Notes under the pieces: generated by a model
What the model saw: the letters and a program-made list of their open reading frames with translations, nothing else
Databases searched by the model: none
What the model was told of the DNA's origin: nothing
Made by a program: the position numbers and the translations under genes
Shown: positions 17,316 to 25,042 of the stretch, in pieces
Position numbering within the stretch: position 1 is the first letter of the stretch
Layout: every line of letters starts with the position of its first letter
Assembly (NCBI RefSeq): GCF_023674465.1
Contig: NZ_CP098400.1
Coordinates: 2,880,801-2,944,800, forward strand
Reading direction: 5' to 3'
Length of the DNA stretch: 64,000 bases
From: Xiashengella succiniciproducens
GTDB taxonomy: Bacteria; Bacteroidota; Bacteroidia; Bacteroidales; Marinilabiliaceae

Positions 17316-17341
17316 GCTCGTTTGGATTTGTCCAAACGAGC
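17316..17341. terminator. Perfect 11-bp hairpin after lipoprotein B
   Basis: GCTCGTTTGGA and TCCAAACGAGC pair perfectly around TTTG. No T-run follows, so it may act as a weak terminator or as an mRNA-stabilising 3' stem. It holds the same place as the terminator after lipoprotein A. Confidence 0.55.
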
Positions 17342-17428
17342 ATAGTCGCATTTCATTGAATAAGTCAAAATGAAACTGATATTTAATGATTATCCTTATT
17401 ATTTTTAAAATCTTAAAACATATATTTA

Positions 17429-17854
17429 ATGAATCAAACATCCAGGTTATTAGTATTAACAGGAATATTTTTCCTAATATCCGCGAAGGGGTTTTCTCAA
17501 TTTGGAGTTTCCTATTACTCATCTTCGCTTTCCAAGATTGGCTTAGGCTACGACTTCAACGACAAATGGAAAGTCGAAGCGAGGCTGTATAGCAATACGA
17601 TTGCAGAAGATATTACCCCGGAGTTGGTGCTATGCTACAACGTTGTAAGCAAAGAACGCCACAATATTTATATCGGCATTGGAGCTAATATAAATTATTA
17701 TACCGGACCCGTGCTGCCCCTTGGAGTAGAATTTCGACCTCTTGAAAAACTCGACAAATTTTCTTTGCTAATCGAGCTACAACCATCGCTTGATGTTGAT
17801 CTTCACGAGGAGCTCACGCTGCAAAGCCACTGGGGATTGAGATATAGATTTTGA
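17429..17854 (+). CDS. Small barrel-like secreted protein (unit B)
   Basis: A 141-residue protein with a signal peptide (about 1-23, ending KGFSQ) and about eight short amphipathic strands ending in LRYRF. A final Phe is typical of outer-membrane barrels. No family is recognised and there is no counterpart in unit A. The start ATG at 17429 keeps the whole signal peptide; a longer frame at 17386 is in another frame. A perfect 13-bp hairpin follows at 17896-17930. Confidence 0.7.
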   Translation: MNQTSRLLVLTGIFFLISAKGFSQFGVSYYSSSLSKIGLGYDFNDKWKVEARLYSNTIAEDITPELVLCYNVVSKERHNIYIGIGANINYYTGPVLPLGVEFRPLEKLDKFSLLIELQPSLDVDLHEELTLQSHWGLRYRF

Positions 17855-17895
17855 TAAGCTTATTGATAAGCAATATTACTTGGCATATTATTCTT

Positions 17896-17930
17896 TACTA
17901 CCATAAAGTCAGGTTGGCTTTATGGTAGTA
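17896..17930. terminator. Perfect 13-bp hairpin
   Basis: TACTACCATAAAG and CTTTATGGTAGTA pair perfectly with a 9-base loop. No clear T-run follows. It lies 18 bases before the next gene, so it may serve as a terminator of the 141-residue gene or as an element in the leader of the next one. Confidence 0.5.
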
Positions 17931-17947
17931 TTCATAATATCTTCAAA

Positions 17948-18649
17948 ATGGTGAAAGTTTTGAGATTTATGTTCAAACGATTTAAATACTGTTACTTGCT
18001 TCTTTTTTGCTGGCTTTCCTTTGCTGCTCAAGCACAAACGGCTGCAATGTTTGAGTTTGGAACGGGTTTTCAGGGCGATGAGTGGATGAATTATGATGCA
18101 GGTATTGCTTTTGGCTACAGCGTTATAAAAGGAGAATCCCTAAACAAAGGCGTCTCATTAACAGGATTTGTTGGTGTGAAAGTTCAAAAATTCCCTCTTG
18201 TTTCGCAGGCTAGTTTAAGGGAAGATGAGGATAAGTTTAACGGGCTAACAACTAATTTGTGGAACTTCCCTATTTTCATGGGTTTGCGTTCTGCGTTTAA
18301 TGTTTTTGAAGTGAAAAAAGGAACTGGAAACTATATCGGGGTTTTTCCTGAGTGTCGCTTGTATTTTTCACCTTTCTTGCCGCGCAAGATTGATTATCTT
18401 GAACACCAAGAGTACCCCGAACCTGATATTGTGAGAAGCATAAAAGGAGAAAGGATGTCGCAATGGGCTAATGGTTTTGGGGGAGGCATATATTATGGAA
18501 ATCTTAATAGGGCTTTTTTAGCCCTTAAGTTTGAAACAAATAGCATTGATTTATTTGAAAGCTTGCGCCCCTTGGACTATAAAAATGATGTCTTTGGGAA
18601 ACAAGCTCGCCAGTATATTATTTCCTTATCACTGTATGCGATTATTTAG
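17948..18649 (+). CDS. Outer-membrane barrel-like protein, family Y (diverged member)
   Basis: A 233-residue protein with a signal peptide (about 1-30, ending AAQAQ) and a strand-rich body. It shares two blocks with the 212-residue proteins: IGVFPEC..YF.P.L.RK and NGFGGGIYYG....LALKFE.NSID. These mark it as a diverged paralogue of the same barrel family. The N-terminal half has changed much more than the C-terminal half. Function unknown. It is the first of three genes running to 19912, with a 32-base gap to the next one. Confidence 0.75.
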   Translation: MVKVLRFMFKRFKYCYLLLFCWLSFAAQAQTAAMFEFGTGFQGDEWMNYDAGIAFGYSVIKGESLNKGVSLTGFVGVKVQKFPLVSQASLREDEDKFNGLTTNLWNFPIFMGLRSAFNVFEVKKGTGNYIGVFPECRLYFSPFLPRKIDYLEHQEYPEPDIVRSIKGERMSQWANGFGGGIYYGNLNRAFLALKFETNSIDLFESLRPLDYKNDVFGKQARQYIISLSLYAII

Positions 18650-18681
18650 CAATATCGTCTTATAATTAAAAGTGTTAACAC

Positions 18682-19269
18682 ATGAAGTATTTACTAAGTA
18701 TCGTTTTAGTTATTGGTTTTAGTTGTACGAAGATTCAAGCACAGGAAGCTAGTGTTGAAAGGAGCATCTGGGGTGCCCAGATAATAATGCTTCCCTTGTC
18801 TGTTTATAACGAGTCAAAGCTCACCAACGAAATAGCGTTGCGTAGTGAACTTTCATGGGGCTTTAGTTGGTCCGGAGGAGGATATTATGATTCTTCTGTT
18901 CGTTGGGAAGTTATACCCTATCTGATTGTTGAGCCTCGCTATTATTACAATCTAAACCGTCGCCTGGAAAAAGGAAAGAGAATTGATGGGAATAGCGGCA
19001 ACTACCTGTCTCTTTACACCTGTATTCAGCCCGGTATTGGTTTTAAATCAGATAATGCCAGGATTGACCCGGGGGTCTTTGTTATCCCAATGTATGGTTT
19101 GAAGCGCAATATAGGAAAGCGTTTCAATTTTGAGCTTGCCTATGGAATTGGTTATGGATGGATTTTTGAAGAGTACACTTATTTCAATGGGGAGACACAT
19201 CGCGAAACCGATTCAGGAGTTCTTTTAAATTTCCGTTTAGCGATAGGCTATATGTTTAAGAAGGGGTGA
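18682..19269 (+). CDS. Outer-membrane barrel-like protein (unit B, family X)
   Basis: A 195-residue protein with a signal peptide (about 1-21, ending KIQAQ) and alternating strands. It carries a block EPRYYYNLNRR common in small Bacteroidota outer-membrane barrels and ends in IGYMFKKG. Its middle and end resemble the 172-residue protein of unit A in layout (GNYLS, PMYGLKR, FELAYGIGYG). It lies 4 bases before the second 212-residue gene, as its unit-A counterpart overlaps the first copy. So the order X then Y is kept in both units. Confidence 0.75.
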   Translation: MKYLLSIVLVIGFSCTKIQAQEASVERSIWGAQIIMLPLSVYNESKLTNEIALRSELSWGFSWSGGGYYDSSVRWEVIPYLIVEPRYYYNLNRRLEKGKRIDGNSGNYLSLYTCIQPGIGFKSDNARIDPGVFVIPMYGLKRNIGKRFNFELAYGIGYGWIFEEYTYFNGETHRETDSGVLLNFRLAIGYMFKKG

Positions 19270-19272
19270 AAC

Positions 19273-19922
19273 GATGGTAAAAAGTTTATTCTTCTTGTTG
19301 TGCATGTTATCCGGATTTTGTCATTCCGGCATAGCGCAGCTTAGCTACAGGTTGGAGTTAGGCGCAGGTACAAGTCCTTATTTTGATTATAATGTTGCCC
19401 AAACAGTTAGCGGTGGTGTTGGATATAGTTTCTTTGAGGAGTTAACAGTGTTTGGAGTCATTAATATGTTTTCTCAGAGGTCTTATCTATTTTCCTTTGA
19501 GAAGGGAACTGAAGATGAGGTGTGGGAGGAAAACAGAACAGAAAGTTTTACTTCCTTCCTTTTGCAGGCCGGAATCCATCATTCATTGACCTTGAAAACT
19601 TTTACAAAAGACAGGAGCCAGTGGGAATACACCCGGATAGGAGTGTTCCCTGAAGTAAATGCATACTTCAATCCACACCTTAAACGCAAGTATAATGCCG
19701 GTGATGGCGTGGAATACAAAGCGCCGTATTCAACCCAGCTTGCTTATGGTTTTGGTGGTGGAATTTTTTATGGTGCATGGAGTAAGTACCTTGCCTTAAA
19801 GTATGAATGTAATACAATAGATAATCCGGAGAGTATCTATAAAATAGTGCCGGATATGGATAAACGCGGCAGATTTAACCATGTGATAAGCCTGATTCTT
19901 GTGTTCAGATAATATGTTCGAA
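19273..19922 (+). repeat. 650-bp repeat, copy 2 (pairs with 13153-13802)
   Basis: Partner of 13153-13802. The 14 differences all lie at 19447-19586; the rest is identical. After 19922 the copies part completely, here into a stretch with a 20-base palindrome. Confidence 0.93.
19274..19912 (+). CDS. Outer-membrane barrel-like protein, family Y, copy 2
   Basis: A 212-residue protein with a signal peptide (about 1-21) and strand-rich body, differing from the copy at 13154 at only two residues (FGVINMF, LFSFEK). Twelve of the 14 base differences are silent, so selection on the protein, or recent copying, is keeping the two alike. Function unknown. It is the last gene of unit B, 4 bases after the 195-residue gene, and is followed by a perfect 20-base palindrome. 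Confidence 0.8.
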   Translation: MVKSLFFLLCMLSGFCHSGIAQLSYRLELGAGTSPYFDYNVAQTVSGGVGYSFFEELTVFGVINMFSQRSYLFSFEKGTEDEVWEENRTESFTSFLLQAGIHHSLTLKTFTKDRSQWEYTRIGVFPEVNAYFNPHLKRKYNAGDGVEYKAPYSTQLAYGFGGGIFYGAWSKYLALKYECNTIDNPESIYKIVPDMDKRGRFNHVISLILVFR

Positions 19923-19935
19923 GCAAAAACGCACA

Positions 19936-19955
19936 AGACGCACTGCAGTGCGTCT
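19936..19955. promoter_or_regulatory. Perfect 20-base palindrome
   Basis: AGACGCACTGCAGTGCGTCT is its own reverse complement. It starts 24 bases after the stop of the last barrel gene. No T-run follows. It could be a hairpin closing the transcript, a protein-binding site or a recombination scar. Confidence 0.5.
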
Positions 19956-20211
19956 ATACAATCACCGCATCATTCTAATTGCATCCGAAAACCCCGATCC
20001 ATATCATCATTTTTTGCAGGTTTCAAAAAAGAATACATCGTCAACAATCCCAAAAAGTGGAACGATGATAATTTCAACCCATCAAAGAGGGAAACAGGCA
20101 ATTTGTTTCAACAAACCGATTCATCGGAGTCCGAATTCATAATGGTTTAGGAAATACAGGATTAGTTTTAATAATCAGCATTATTCTTATGCCCCTTCCG
20201 CTAAAAATTGA

Positions 20212-20219
20212 TAAATTTG
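20212..20219 (+). promoter_or_regulatory. Putative promoter -7 box before the M23 peptidase gene
   Basis: TAAATTTG matches TAnnTTTG and ends 22 bases before the ATG at 20242. No TTG element with good spacing is seen. Confidence 0.4.
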
Positions 20220-20241
20220 TTGCCACAATTTTACAGAAGGT

Positions 20242-21126
20242 ATGGCCACACAAAAGAAGAACAAATCATTTCTTAAAAAATTAAGCAGTAAATACAGGTT
20301 TGCTATTTTCAATGAGCAGACCTATGAAGAGCTTTTTGTGGTCAGGCTGTCCAGATTAAACGTATTTACCATAGTTGGCTCCTTCGGCATTGTTTTAATT
20401 ATCCTGGTGTCAATTCTTATATCTTTCACCGGGCTGCGTGAGTATATCCCCGGTTACCCTGATGCCAATGAGAGGTTGTTGATAGTGCGCAATGCCCAGA
20501 GAGTTGACTCTTTACTTGTAGAGATTGAGAAGAGGGATAAGTTCATAAATAATTTCCAGGCAGTCATCAGAGGTGAAATGCCTGAAACAGCCGAAGACAT
20601 AAAGAACAGGACTGCTGCTGCGAAAAATAATTCATCCAACAGGGAAATTGAATTTCCCCGTTCAGAGCAGGATTCACTGTTTAGAATGCAGATAGAACGC
20701 GAGGAGCGATTCAACCTCTCAGTAAGGGAAACGCCCCAGAGGGACATAGCTCTCGAGAGCGCCTTCTTTGTTAGCCCTATCAAGGGGATAGTCGTAAACA
20801 CCTTTGGCGAGACAAGCGGGCATTACGGGGTCGACGTAGTTGCAAGTCCAGGTAGCAGGGTCTCATCAGTAATGGACGGTATGGTTACTTTCGCCGGATG
20901 GACTGTAGAAACAGGCTATGTGATACAGATACAGCACCCTAACAATCTGATATCTATTTACAAGCACAACGAAATAATACTCAAGGAGGTTGGACAGGTT
21001 GTCAAAGCTGGAGAAGCAATAGCCAGAGTCGGAAATTCAGGAGAACTTACGACTGGTCCACATCTCCATTTCGAACTGTGGTACAACGGGTTGCCTTTGA
21101 ACCCGGTTGACTACATTGCGTTCTGA
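20242..21126 (+). CDS. M23 family metallopeptidase (membrane-anchored)
   Basis: A 294-residue protein with a basic cytoplasmic start, one transmembrane segment (about 41-63, VGSFGIVLIILVSILISF), a helical, probably coiled-coil linker (about 75-165) and a C-terminal M23 endopeptidase domain (about 175-290). The zinc-binding pattern looks intact: H in GHYGVD and GPHLHFE. Such enzymes cut peptidoglycan cross-links or act in cell division and envelope growth. It begins the housekeeping run right of the accessory region; dxr follows after 40 bases, so co-transcription is likely. Confidence 0.88.
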   Translation: MATQKKNKSFLKKLSSKYRFAIFNEQTYEELFVVRLSRLNVFTIVGSFGIVLIILVSILISFTGLREYIPGYPDANERLLIVRNAQRVDSLLVEIEKRDKFINNFQAVIRGEMPETAEDIKNRTAAAKNNSSNREIEFPRSEQDSLFRMQIEREERFNLSVRETPQRDIALESAFFVSPIKGIVVNTFGETSGHYGVDVVASPGSRVSSVMDGMVTFAGWTVETGYVIQIQHPNNLISIYKHNEIILKEVGQVVKAGEAIARVGNSGELTTGPHLHFELWYNGLPLNPVDYIAF

Positions 21127-21166
21127 TCTGGGTAACTGTCATCTCATCTGCAAAACCTTTGATTTC

Positions 21167-22321
21167 ATGCAAAAGAACATAGCTATTCTGGGCTCAACGG
21201 GTTCTATCGGTACCCAGGCGCTGGAAGTTATTGATGCCCACCCTGACCTTTTCTCAGTTGAAGTTCTTACTGCCAACAATAACGTAGACCTGCTTATCCA
21301 GCAGGCTATAAAGTACAAGCCCAATATCGTTGCAATAGGCAACAAGAATCTTTACCCCGTACTTAAGGATGCTCTTGCCAATGAACCAATAAAGGTATAT
21401 TCGGGTGCAGAGGCCATAAGCCAGGTAGCAGCGACCGGCACTGTTGACATGGTACTAAGTTCCCTTGTCGGTTTCTCAGGCCTACTGCCTACAATCAGAG
21501 CTCTTGAAGCAGGAATCCCTGTGGCTTTGGCCAACAAGGAGACCCTTGTGGTGGCTGGAGACATAGTTATGGAACTTTCCCGAAAAAACAACGCTCCTGT
21601 AGTTCCCGTTGATTCTGAACACAGTGCCATCTTCCAGTGTCTCCAGGGTGAACAACATAATGCCATTGAAAAGATTACCCTCACAGCATCAGGAGGTCCT
21701 TTCAGAGGTAAAAACGTTGAGTTTTTACGTAAAGTGACTCGCTGCCAGGCTCTCAACCACCCAAACTGGAAGATGGGTGACAAGGTAACAATTGATTCGG
21801 CATCCCTTATGAACAAGGGCCTAGAGGCCATTGAGGCCAGATGGCTGTTCGATCTCACACCCGATCAAATAGATGTTGTAGTACACCCTCAATCAATAAT
21901 TCACAGTCTGATTCATTTTATCGACGGATCTGTAAAAGCCCAGATGGGTCTTCCTGACATGAGGCTTCCCATTCAATATGCCCTAGGATACCCCACCAGG
22001 CTGAAGAGCAATCTCCCGCGCTTCGATTTCTCGGCATATCCGGAACTAACATTCGAGAAAGCAGACATCAAGGTTTTCAGAAATCTTGCTATGGCATTTG
22101 AGGTAATGCGCCTGGGAGGGAATATGCCTTGTGCTATGAATGCTGCCAATGAAGTCGCAGTCGCAGCCTTCCTTAACGGAAGGTCTGGCTTTGTCGAGAT
22201 GTCCTCAATTATTGAACAAAGCATTGCCAAATGCAGTTTTATTGCCAAGCCTTCATTTGACGATTATGTAGCCACTGACAGGGAGGTTCGCGCCATTGCT
22301 TCATCCTTCGTCAGGATGTAA
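21167..22321 (+). CDS. dxr: 1-deoxy-D-xylulose 5-phosphate reductoisomerase
   Basis: Dxr converts DXP to MEP with NADPH, the second step of the non-mevalonate isoprenoid pathway. The start is ATG at 21167 (MQKNIAILGSTGSIGTQ), putting the NADPH-binding GSTGSIG at residues 8-14; a longer frame from 21107 would add an unlikely extension. The family blocks PVDSEHSAIFQ, ASGGPFR and HPNWKMGDKVTIDSASLMNK are all present. Length (384 residues) is normal. It lies between the M23 peptidase gene and rseP. Confidence 0.97.
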   Translation: MQKNIAILGSTGSIGTQALEVIDAHPDLFSVEVLTANNNVDLLIQQAIKYKPNIVAIGNKNLYPVLKDALANEPIKVYSGAEAISQVAATGTVDMVLSSLVGFSGLLPTIRALEAGIPVALANKETLVVAGDIVMELSRKNNAPVVPVDSEHSAIFQCLQGEQHNAIEKITLTASGGPFRGKNVEFLRKVTRCQALNHPNWKMGDKVTIDSASLMNKGLEAIEARWLFDLTPDQIDVVVHPQSIIHSLIHFIDGSVKAQMGLPDMRLPIQYALGYPTRLKSNLPRFDFSAYPELTFEKADIKVFRNLAMAFEVMRLGGNMPCAMNAANEVAVAAFLNGRSGFVEMSSIIEQSIAKCSFIAKPSFDDYVATDREVRAIASSFVRM

Positions 22322-22356
22322 TGCTCACACAGGCTTTCAGGGCTTAAGGAAAAGAT

Positions 22357-22364
22357 TATCTTTG
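22357..22364 (+). promoter_or_regulatory. Putative promoter -7 box before rseP
   Basis: TATCTTTG fits TAnnTTTG and lies 29 bases before the rseP ATG. No -33 TTG at good spacing is seen. Confidence 0.4.
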
Positions 22365-22393
22365 CATACTTGTTATAATTAATACATAAATAG

Positions 22394-23713
22394 ATGGACA
22401 CACTGATCAGGGTTATTCAGCTTATTTTGAGCCTTTCATTATTGGTCATCCTACATGAGTGCGGACACTTCTTTTTTGCACGTTTGTTCAAAGTAAGGGT
22501 GGAAAAGTTTTACTTATTCTTCAACCCATGGTTTTCTCTATTCAAATTCAAAAAGGGAGATACTGAATATGGTATAGGATGGCTGCCCCTGGGCGGTTAT
22601 GTCAAGATAGCAGGCATGATAGACGAGTCCCTGGATACTGCGCAACTGGCACAGGAACCCCAACCCTGGGAATTCAGATCAAAACCGGCATGGCAGAGGC
22701 TTCTGATAATGGTAGGCGGCGTTGTAGTCAATTTTATCACAGCTATTTTATTATTCTGGCTGATTCTGTTTAAGTGGGGTGAAACATACATACCCGCCGA
22801 AAATGCTAAATACGGACTTATGTTCCACCCCGTTGCTCACGAAATTGGACTTGTGGATGGAGACCGTATTCTTGAAGTTGGTGGAGTTAAAATTGAGACT
22901 ATCGGAGATATCGCCACAGGTATTCTTATTGACAATGCTTCAACATTACTGGTTGAAAGAGGAGACTCCCAGTTCATCCTGCCAGTACCTGAATCCTTCA
23001 AGTCAGAGATTATTAGCGGGGAGGTAAGACAATTGGCTACCTTCCAGATTCCCGCAATCGTCGATTCAACAATGCCCAACAGTCCGGCTTATAAGGCAGG
23101 TCTCATTAAGAATGACCGCATTGTAAAAATCGATACTGTCTCCACTCCATTCTTCCATCAGTTTTCAGCAACTCTAGCAAGCTATGCAGGCTCATCAACC
23201 AACATTACTGTTGAAAGGGATGGTCAACAACTTCAATTACCTGTAGATATTGATAGTAACGGTAAGCTGGGCTTCCTTTCCAAAACCACGGGAAGTCTGC
23301 TTGGAACCCGTGTGACTAACTACAGCCTGTTTGAGGCCTTCCCTGCCGGAATTGAAAGGGGCATTTCAACTCTTACTGCTTATGTAAAACAGCTTAAGCT
23401 TGTATTCACTAAAGAAGGTGTTAAGCAACTTGGTGGTTTCGGAACTATCGGATCACTCTTCCCAACAATATGGGATTGGCAGACTTTCTGGGTGATGACT
23501 GCATTTCTATCAATTATACTTGCTTTCATGAACATCCTACCCATACCCGCACTTGATGGTGGTCATGTTCTCTTCCTGTTATATGAAATGATAACAAGGC
23601 GCAAACCATCCGAGAAGTTCCTTGAAAATGCCCAGATAGCTGGCATGATTTTGCTTCTGTTACTTTTAATCTTTGCAAACGGTAATGATTTGCTCAGATG
23701 GTTGGGGAAATAA
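22394..23713 (+). CDS. rseP: RIP metalloprotease RseP (site-2 protease family, M50)
   Basis: Membrane-embedded zinc protease that cuts substrates such as anti-sigma factors and signal peptides inside the membrane. The active-site motif HECGH is at residues 21-25 in the first transmembrane segment, and the third ligand lies in NILPIPALDGGH near the C terminus. PDZ-like regions occupy the periplasmic middle (about 115-320). The 439-residue length is normal. Further membrane segments are visible at about 100-120 and near 370-435. The order dxr-rseP is common in many bacteria. Confidence 0.95.
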   Translation: MDTLIRVIQLILSLSLLVILHECGHFFFARLFKVRVEKFYLFFNPWFSLFKFKKGDTEYGIGWLPLGGYVKIAGMIDESLDTAQLAQEPQPWEFRSKPAWQRLLIMVGGVVVNFITAILLFWLILFKWGETYIPAENAKYGLMFHPVAHEIGLVDGDRILEVGGVKIETIGDIATGILIDNASTLLVERGDSQFILPVPESFKSEIISGEVRQLATFQIPAIVDSTMPNSPAYKAGLIKNDRIVKIDTVSTPFFHQFSATLASYAGSSTNITVERDGQQLQLPVDIDSNGKLGFLSKTTGSLLGTRVTNYSLFEAFPAGIERGISTLTAYVKQLKLVFTKEGVKQLGGFGTIGSLFPTIWDWQTFWVMTAFLSIILAFMNILPIPALDGGHVLFLLYEMITRRKPSEKFLENAQIAGMILLLLLLIFANGNDLLRWLGK

Positions 23714-23735
23714 TACCCGGCTATTTGTATATTTG
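23702..23735 (+). promoter_or_regulatory. Putative tatA promoter
   Basis: TTG at 23702-23704 and TATATTTG at 23728-23735 with a 23-base spacer fit TTG-N17-23-TAnnTTTG. It ends 20 bases before the tatA ATG and overlaps the end of rseP. Confidence 0.5.
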
Positions 23736-23755
23736 TTAAAATAAAGCTCTTAGAT

Positions 23756-23950
23756 ATGGTACCTCAAATGTTTTTCCTTGGGATGGTAGGTGGATGGCAA
23801 CTTGTCATCATATTGGTTGTCGTTCTTATTTTGTTTGGTGGTAAAAAGATCCCCGAACTAATGAAAGGACTTGGAGAAGGAATCAGGGAATTCAACAAGG
23901 CCAAAAGTGAAAAAGACGACGAGTCCGACAATAAGACTGACAAGAAATAA
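23756..23950 (+). CDS. tatA: Twin-arginine translocase subunit TatA/TatE
   Basis: A 64-residue protein with one N-terminal membrane segment (about 10-28), the FGGKKIPEL hinge, an amphipathic helix ([16 protein letters not shown]) and a charged tail. This is the full TatA layout. TatA forms the variable pore that moves folded proteins across the inner membrane. No tatC is visible in the window. Confidence 0.93.
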   Translation: MVPQMFFLGMVGGWQLVIILVVVLILFGGKKIPELMKGLGEGIREFNKAKSEKDDESDNKTDKK

Positions 23951-23989
23951 AACCAGTCGCACATACTTATTTATAATACCTGAAGGATT

Positions 23990-25003
23990 ATGAAAGCATT
24001 GAAATTTTCAGCCTTAATACTTGTCACCTTTGCAATTAGCCTTGCTTCATGTAAAAACGAAGAGGCTCACATGCCCAATGTAATTGGCGCTCTTGGTGAA
24101 GTCCTCGTTATAATGGAGGATCATTTTCGTGAGGGTCCTGAGGGCGATTCACTTATGGCTATACTAAAGCAACCTATCGTTGCCCTCCCTCAAAATGAAG
24201 CCCTGTTTACGGTACTTACCACGCCTCATAGGGGCTTTACAGGAACCATGCGTACTTATCGCAGTATAATACTGGTCAATCTTGGCCCCAATGCAGAGGA
24301 CGAAGGAATTAAGTATTTTTCTACAACTCCATATGCTAAGGATCAAAGTCTTATCCAGATCAACGCCAAGACTTCCGAGAAATTCTTTGAGATACTAAGC
24401 CAGGAGGAGATTAGGATATTAAGCTACCTGCTGAGACGCGAACGCAACCGCATCTATTCTTCCTATAAAACAATTGCTGACGCTAGCCTTTCAGAAATGG
24501 TCAAAAATCAATGGGAAGTGAATATGCTGATTCCGAATACAATGAGAAAGGCTGCCAGTACCGGGAAGTTCACATGGCTGTCATATGAGACCCCAAAACT
24601 GAGCCAGGGTATGATGATTTACAGTTTTGACTACATTGGAGAAGGAACCTTTTCACGTGAATACATTCTCAACAAAAGGGATTCAATTCTTCGTTACAAT
24701 GTCCCGGGTCCATCCGACGGTTCTTTTATGACAACTGAGAAACAATTACCTGTAACTTACAAACGTCTTACTATCAATGGCCACGAGGCCATTGAGATGA
24801 GAGGTCTCTGGAAAGTTGAAGGTGACCTGATGGGAGGCCCCTTCCTTCTTTTTGCCCATTATGACAAAACCAACAATCGTGTACTGGTTACCGACGGTTA
24901 TGTATATTTCCCCGAAGAGCCCAAGAAGAGGAACTATATGTGGCAGCTTGAGACTCTATTTCACACTGTTACCTTCCCAGGAGACAATATTGAAGGTAAA
25001 TAG
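23990..25003 (+). CDS. DUF4837 family lipoprotein
   Basis: A 337-residue protein with a lipoprotein signal ending LASC (lipid-bearing Cys at about 21) and the ALGEVLVIM start that recurs in Bacteroidota DUF4837 proteins. The family has no established role. Tryptophan- and charge-rich C-terminal sequence suggests a folded periplasmic or outer-membrane-attached domain. It lies between tatA and an M17 aminopeptidase gene, with 39-base gaps on either side, so it may be part of a longer transcript. The family call rests on recognition of the sequence pattern. Confidence 0.8.
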   Translation: MKALKFSALILVTFAISLASCKNEEAHMPNVIGALGEVLVIMEDHFREGPEGDSLMAILKQPIVALPQNEALFTVLTTPHRGFTGTMRTYRSIILVNLGPNAEDEGIKYFSTTPYAKDQSLIQINAKTSEKFFEILSQEEIRILSYLLRRERNRIYSSYKTIADASLSEMVKNQWEVNMLIPNTMRKAASTGKFTWLSYETPKLSQGMMIYSFDYIGEGTFSREYILNKRDSILRYNVPGPSDGSFMTTEKQLPVTYKRLTINGHEAIEMRGLWKVEGDLMGGPFLLFAHYDKTNNRVLVTDGYVYFPEEPKKRNYMWQLETLFHTVTFPGDNIEGK

Positions 25004-25042
25004 TGCGCTGTTTTGTAGGATTGCTGTTATTTATCCAAGACT

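Larger units (their letters stand above)
19913..20241. other. Non-coding stretch at the right edge of the accessory region
   Basis: 329 bases with no convincing gene. It holds a 20-base perfect palindrome at 19936-19955 and a TAAATTTG box at 20212-20219 before the peptidase gene. The two short frames here (around 19899-20150) have no signal or family features. Confidence 0.6.

Noticed and set aside
17386-17592. Plus-strand frame of 68 codons
   Set aside because: Overlaps the start of the 141-residue secreted protein in another frame; the latter has a clear signal peptide.
19899-20150. Short frames after the last barrel gene
   Set aside because: Low-complexity His/Ser/Pro/Asn-rich products with no signal or domain; one starts inside the barrel gene. 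Treated as non-coding.
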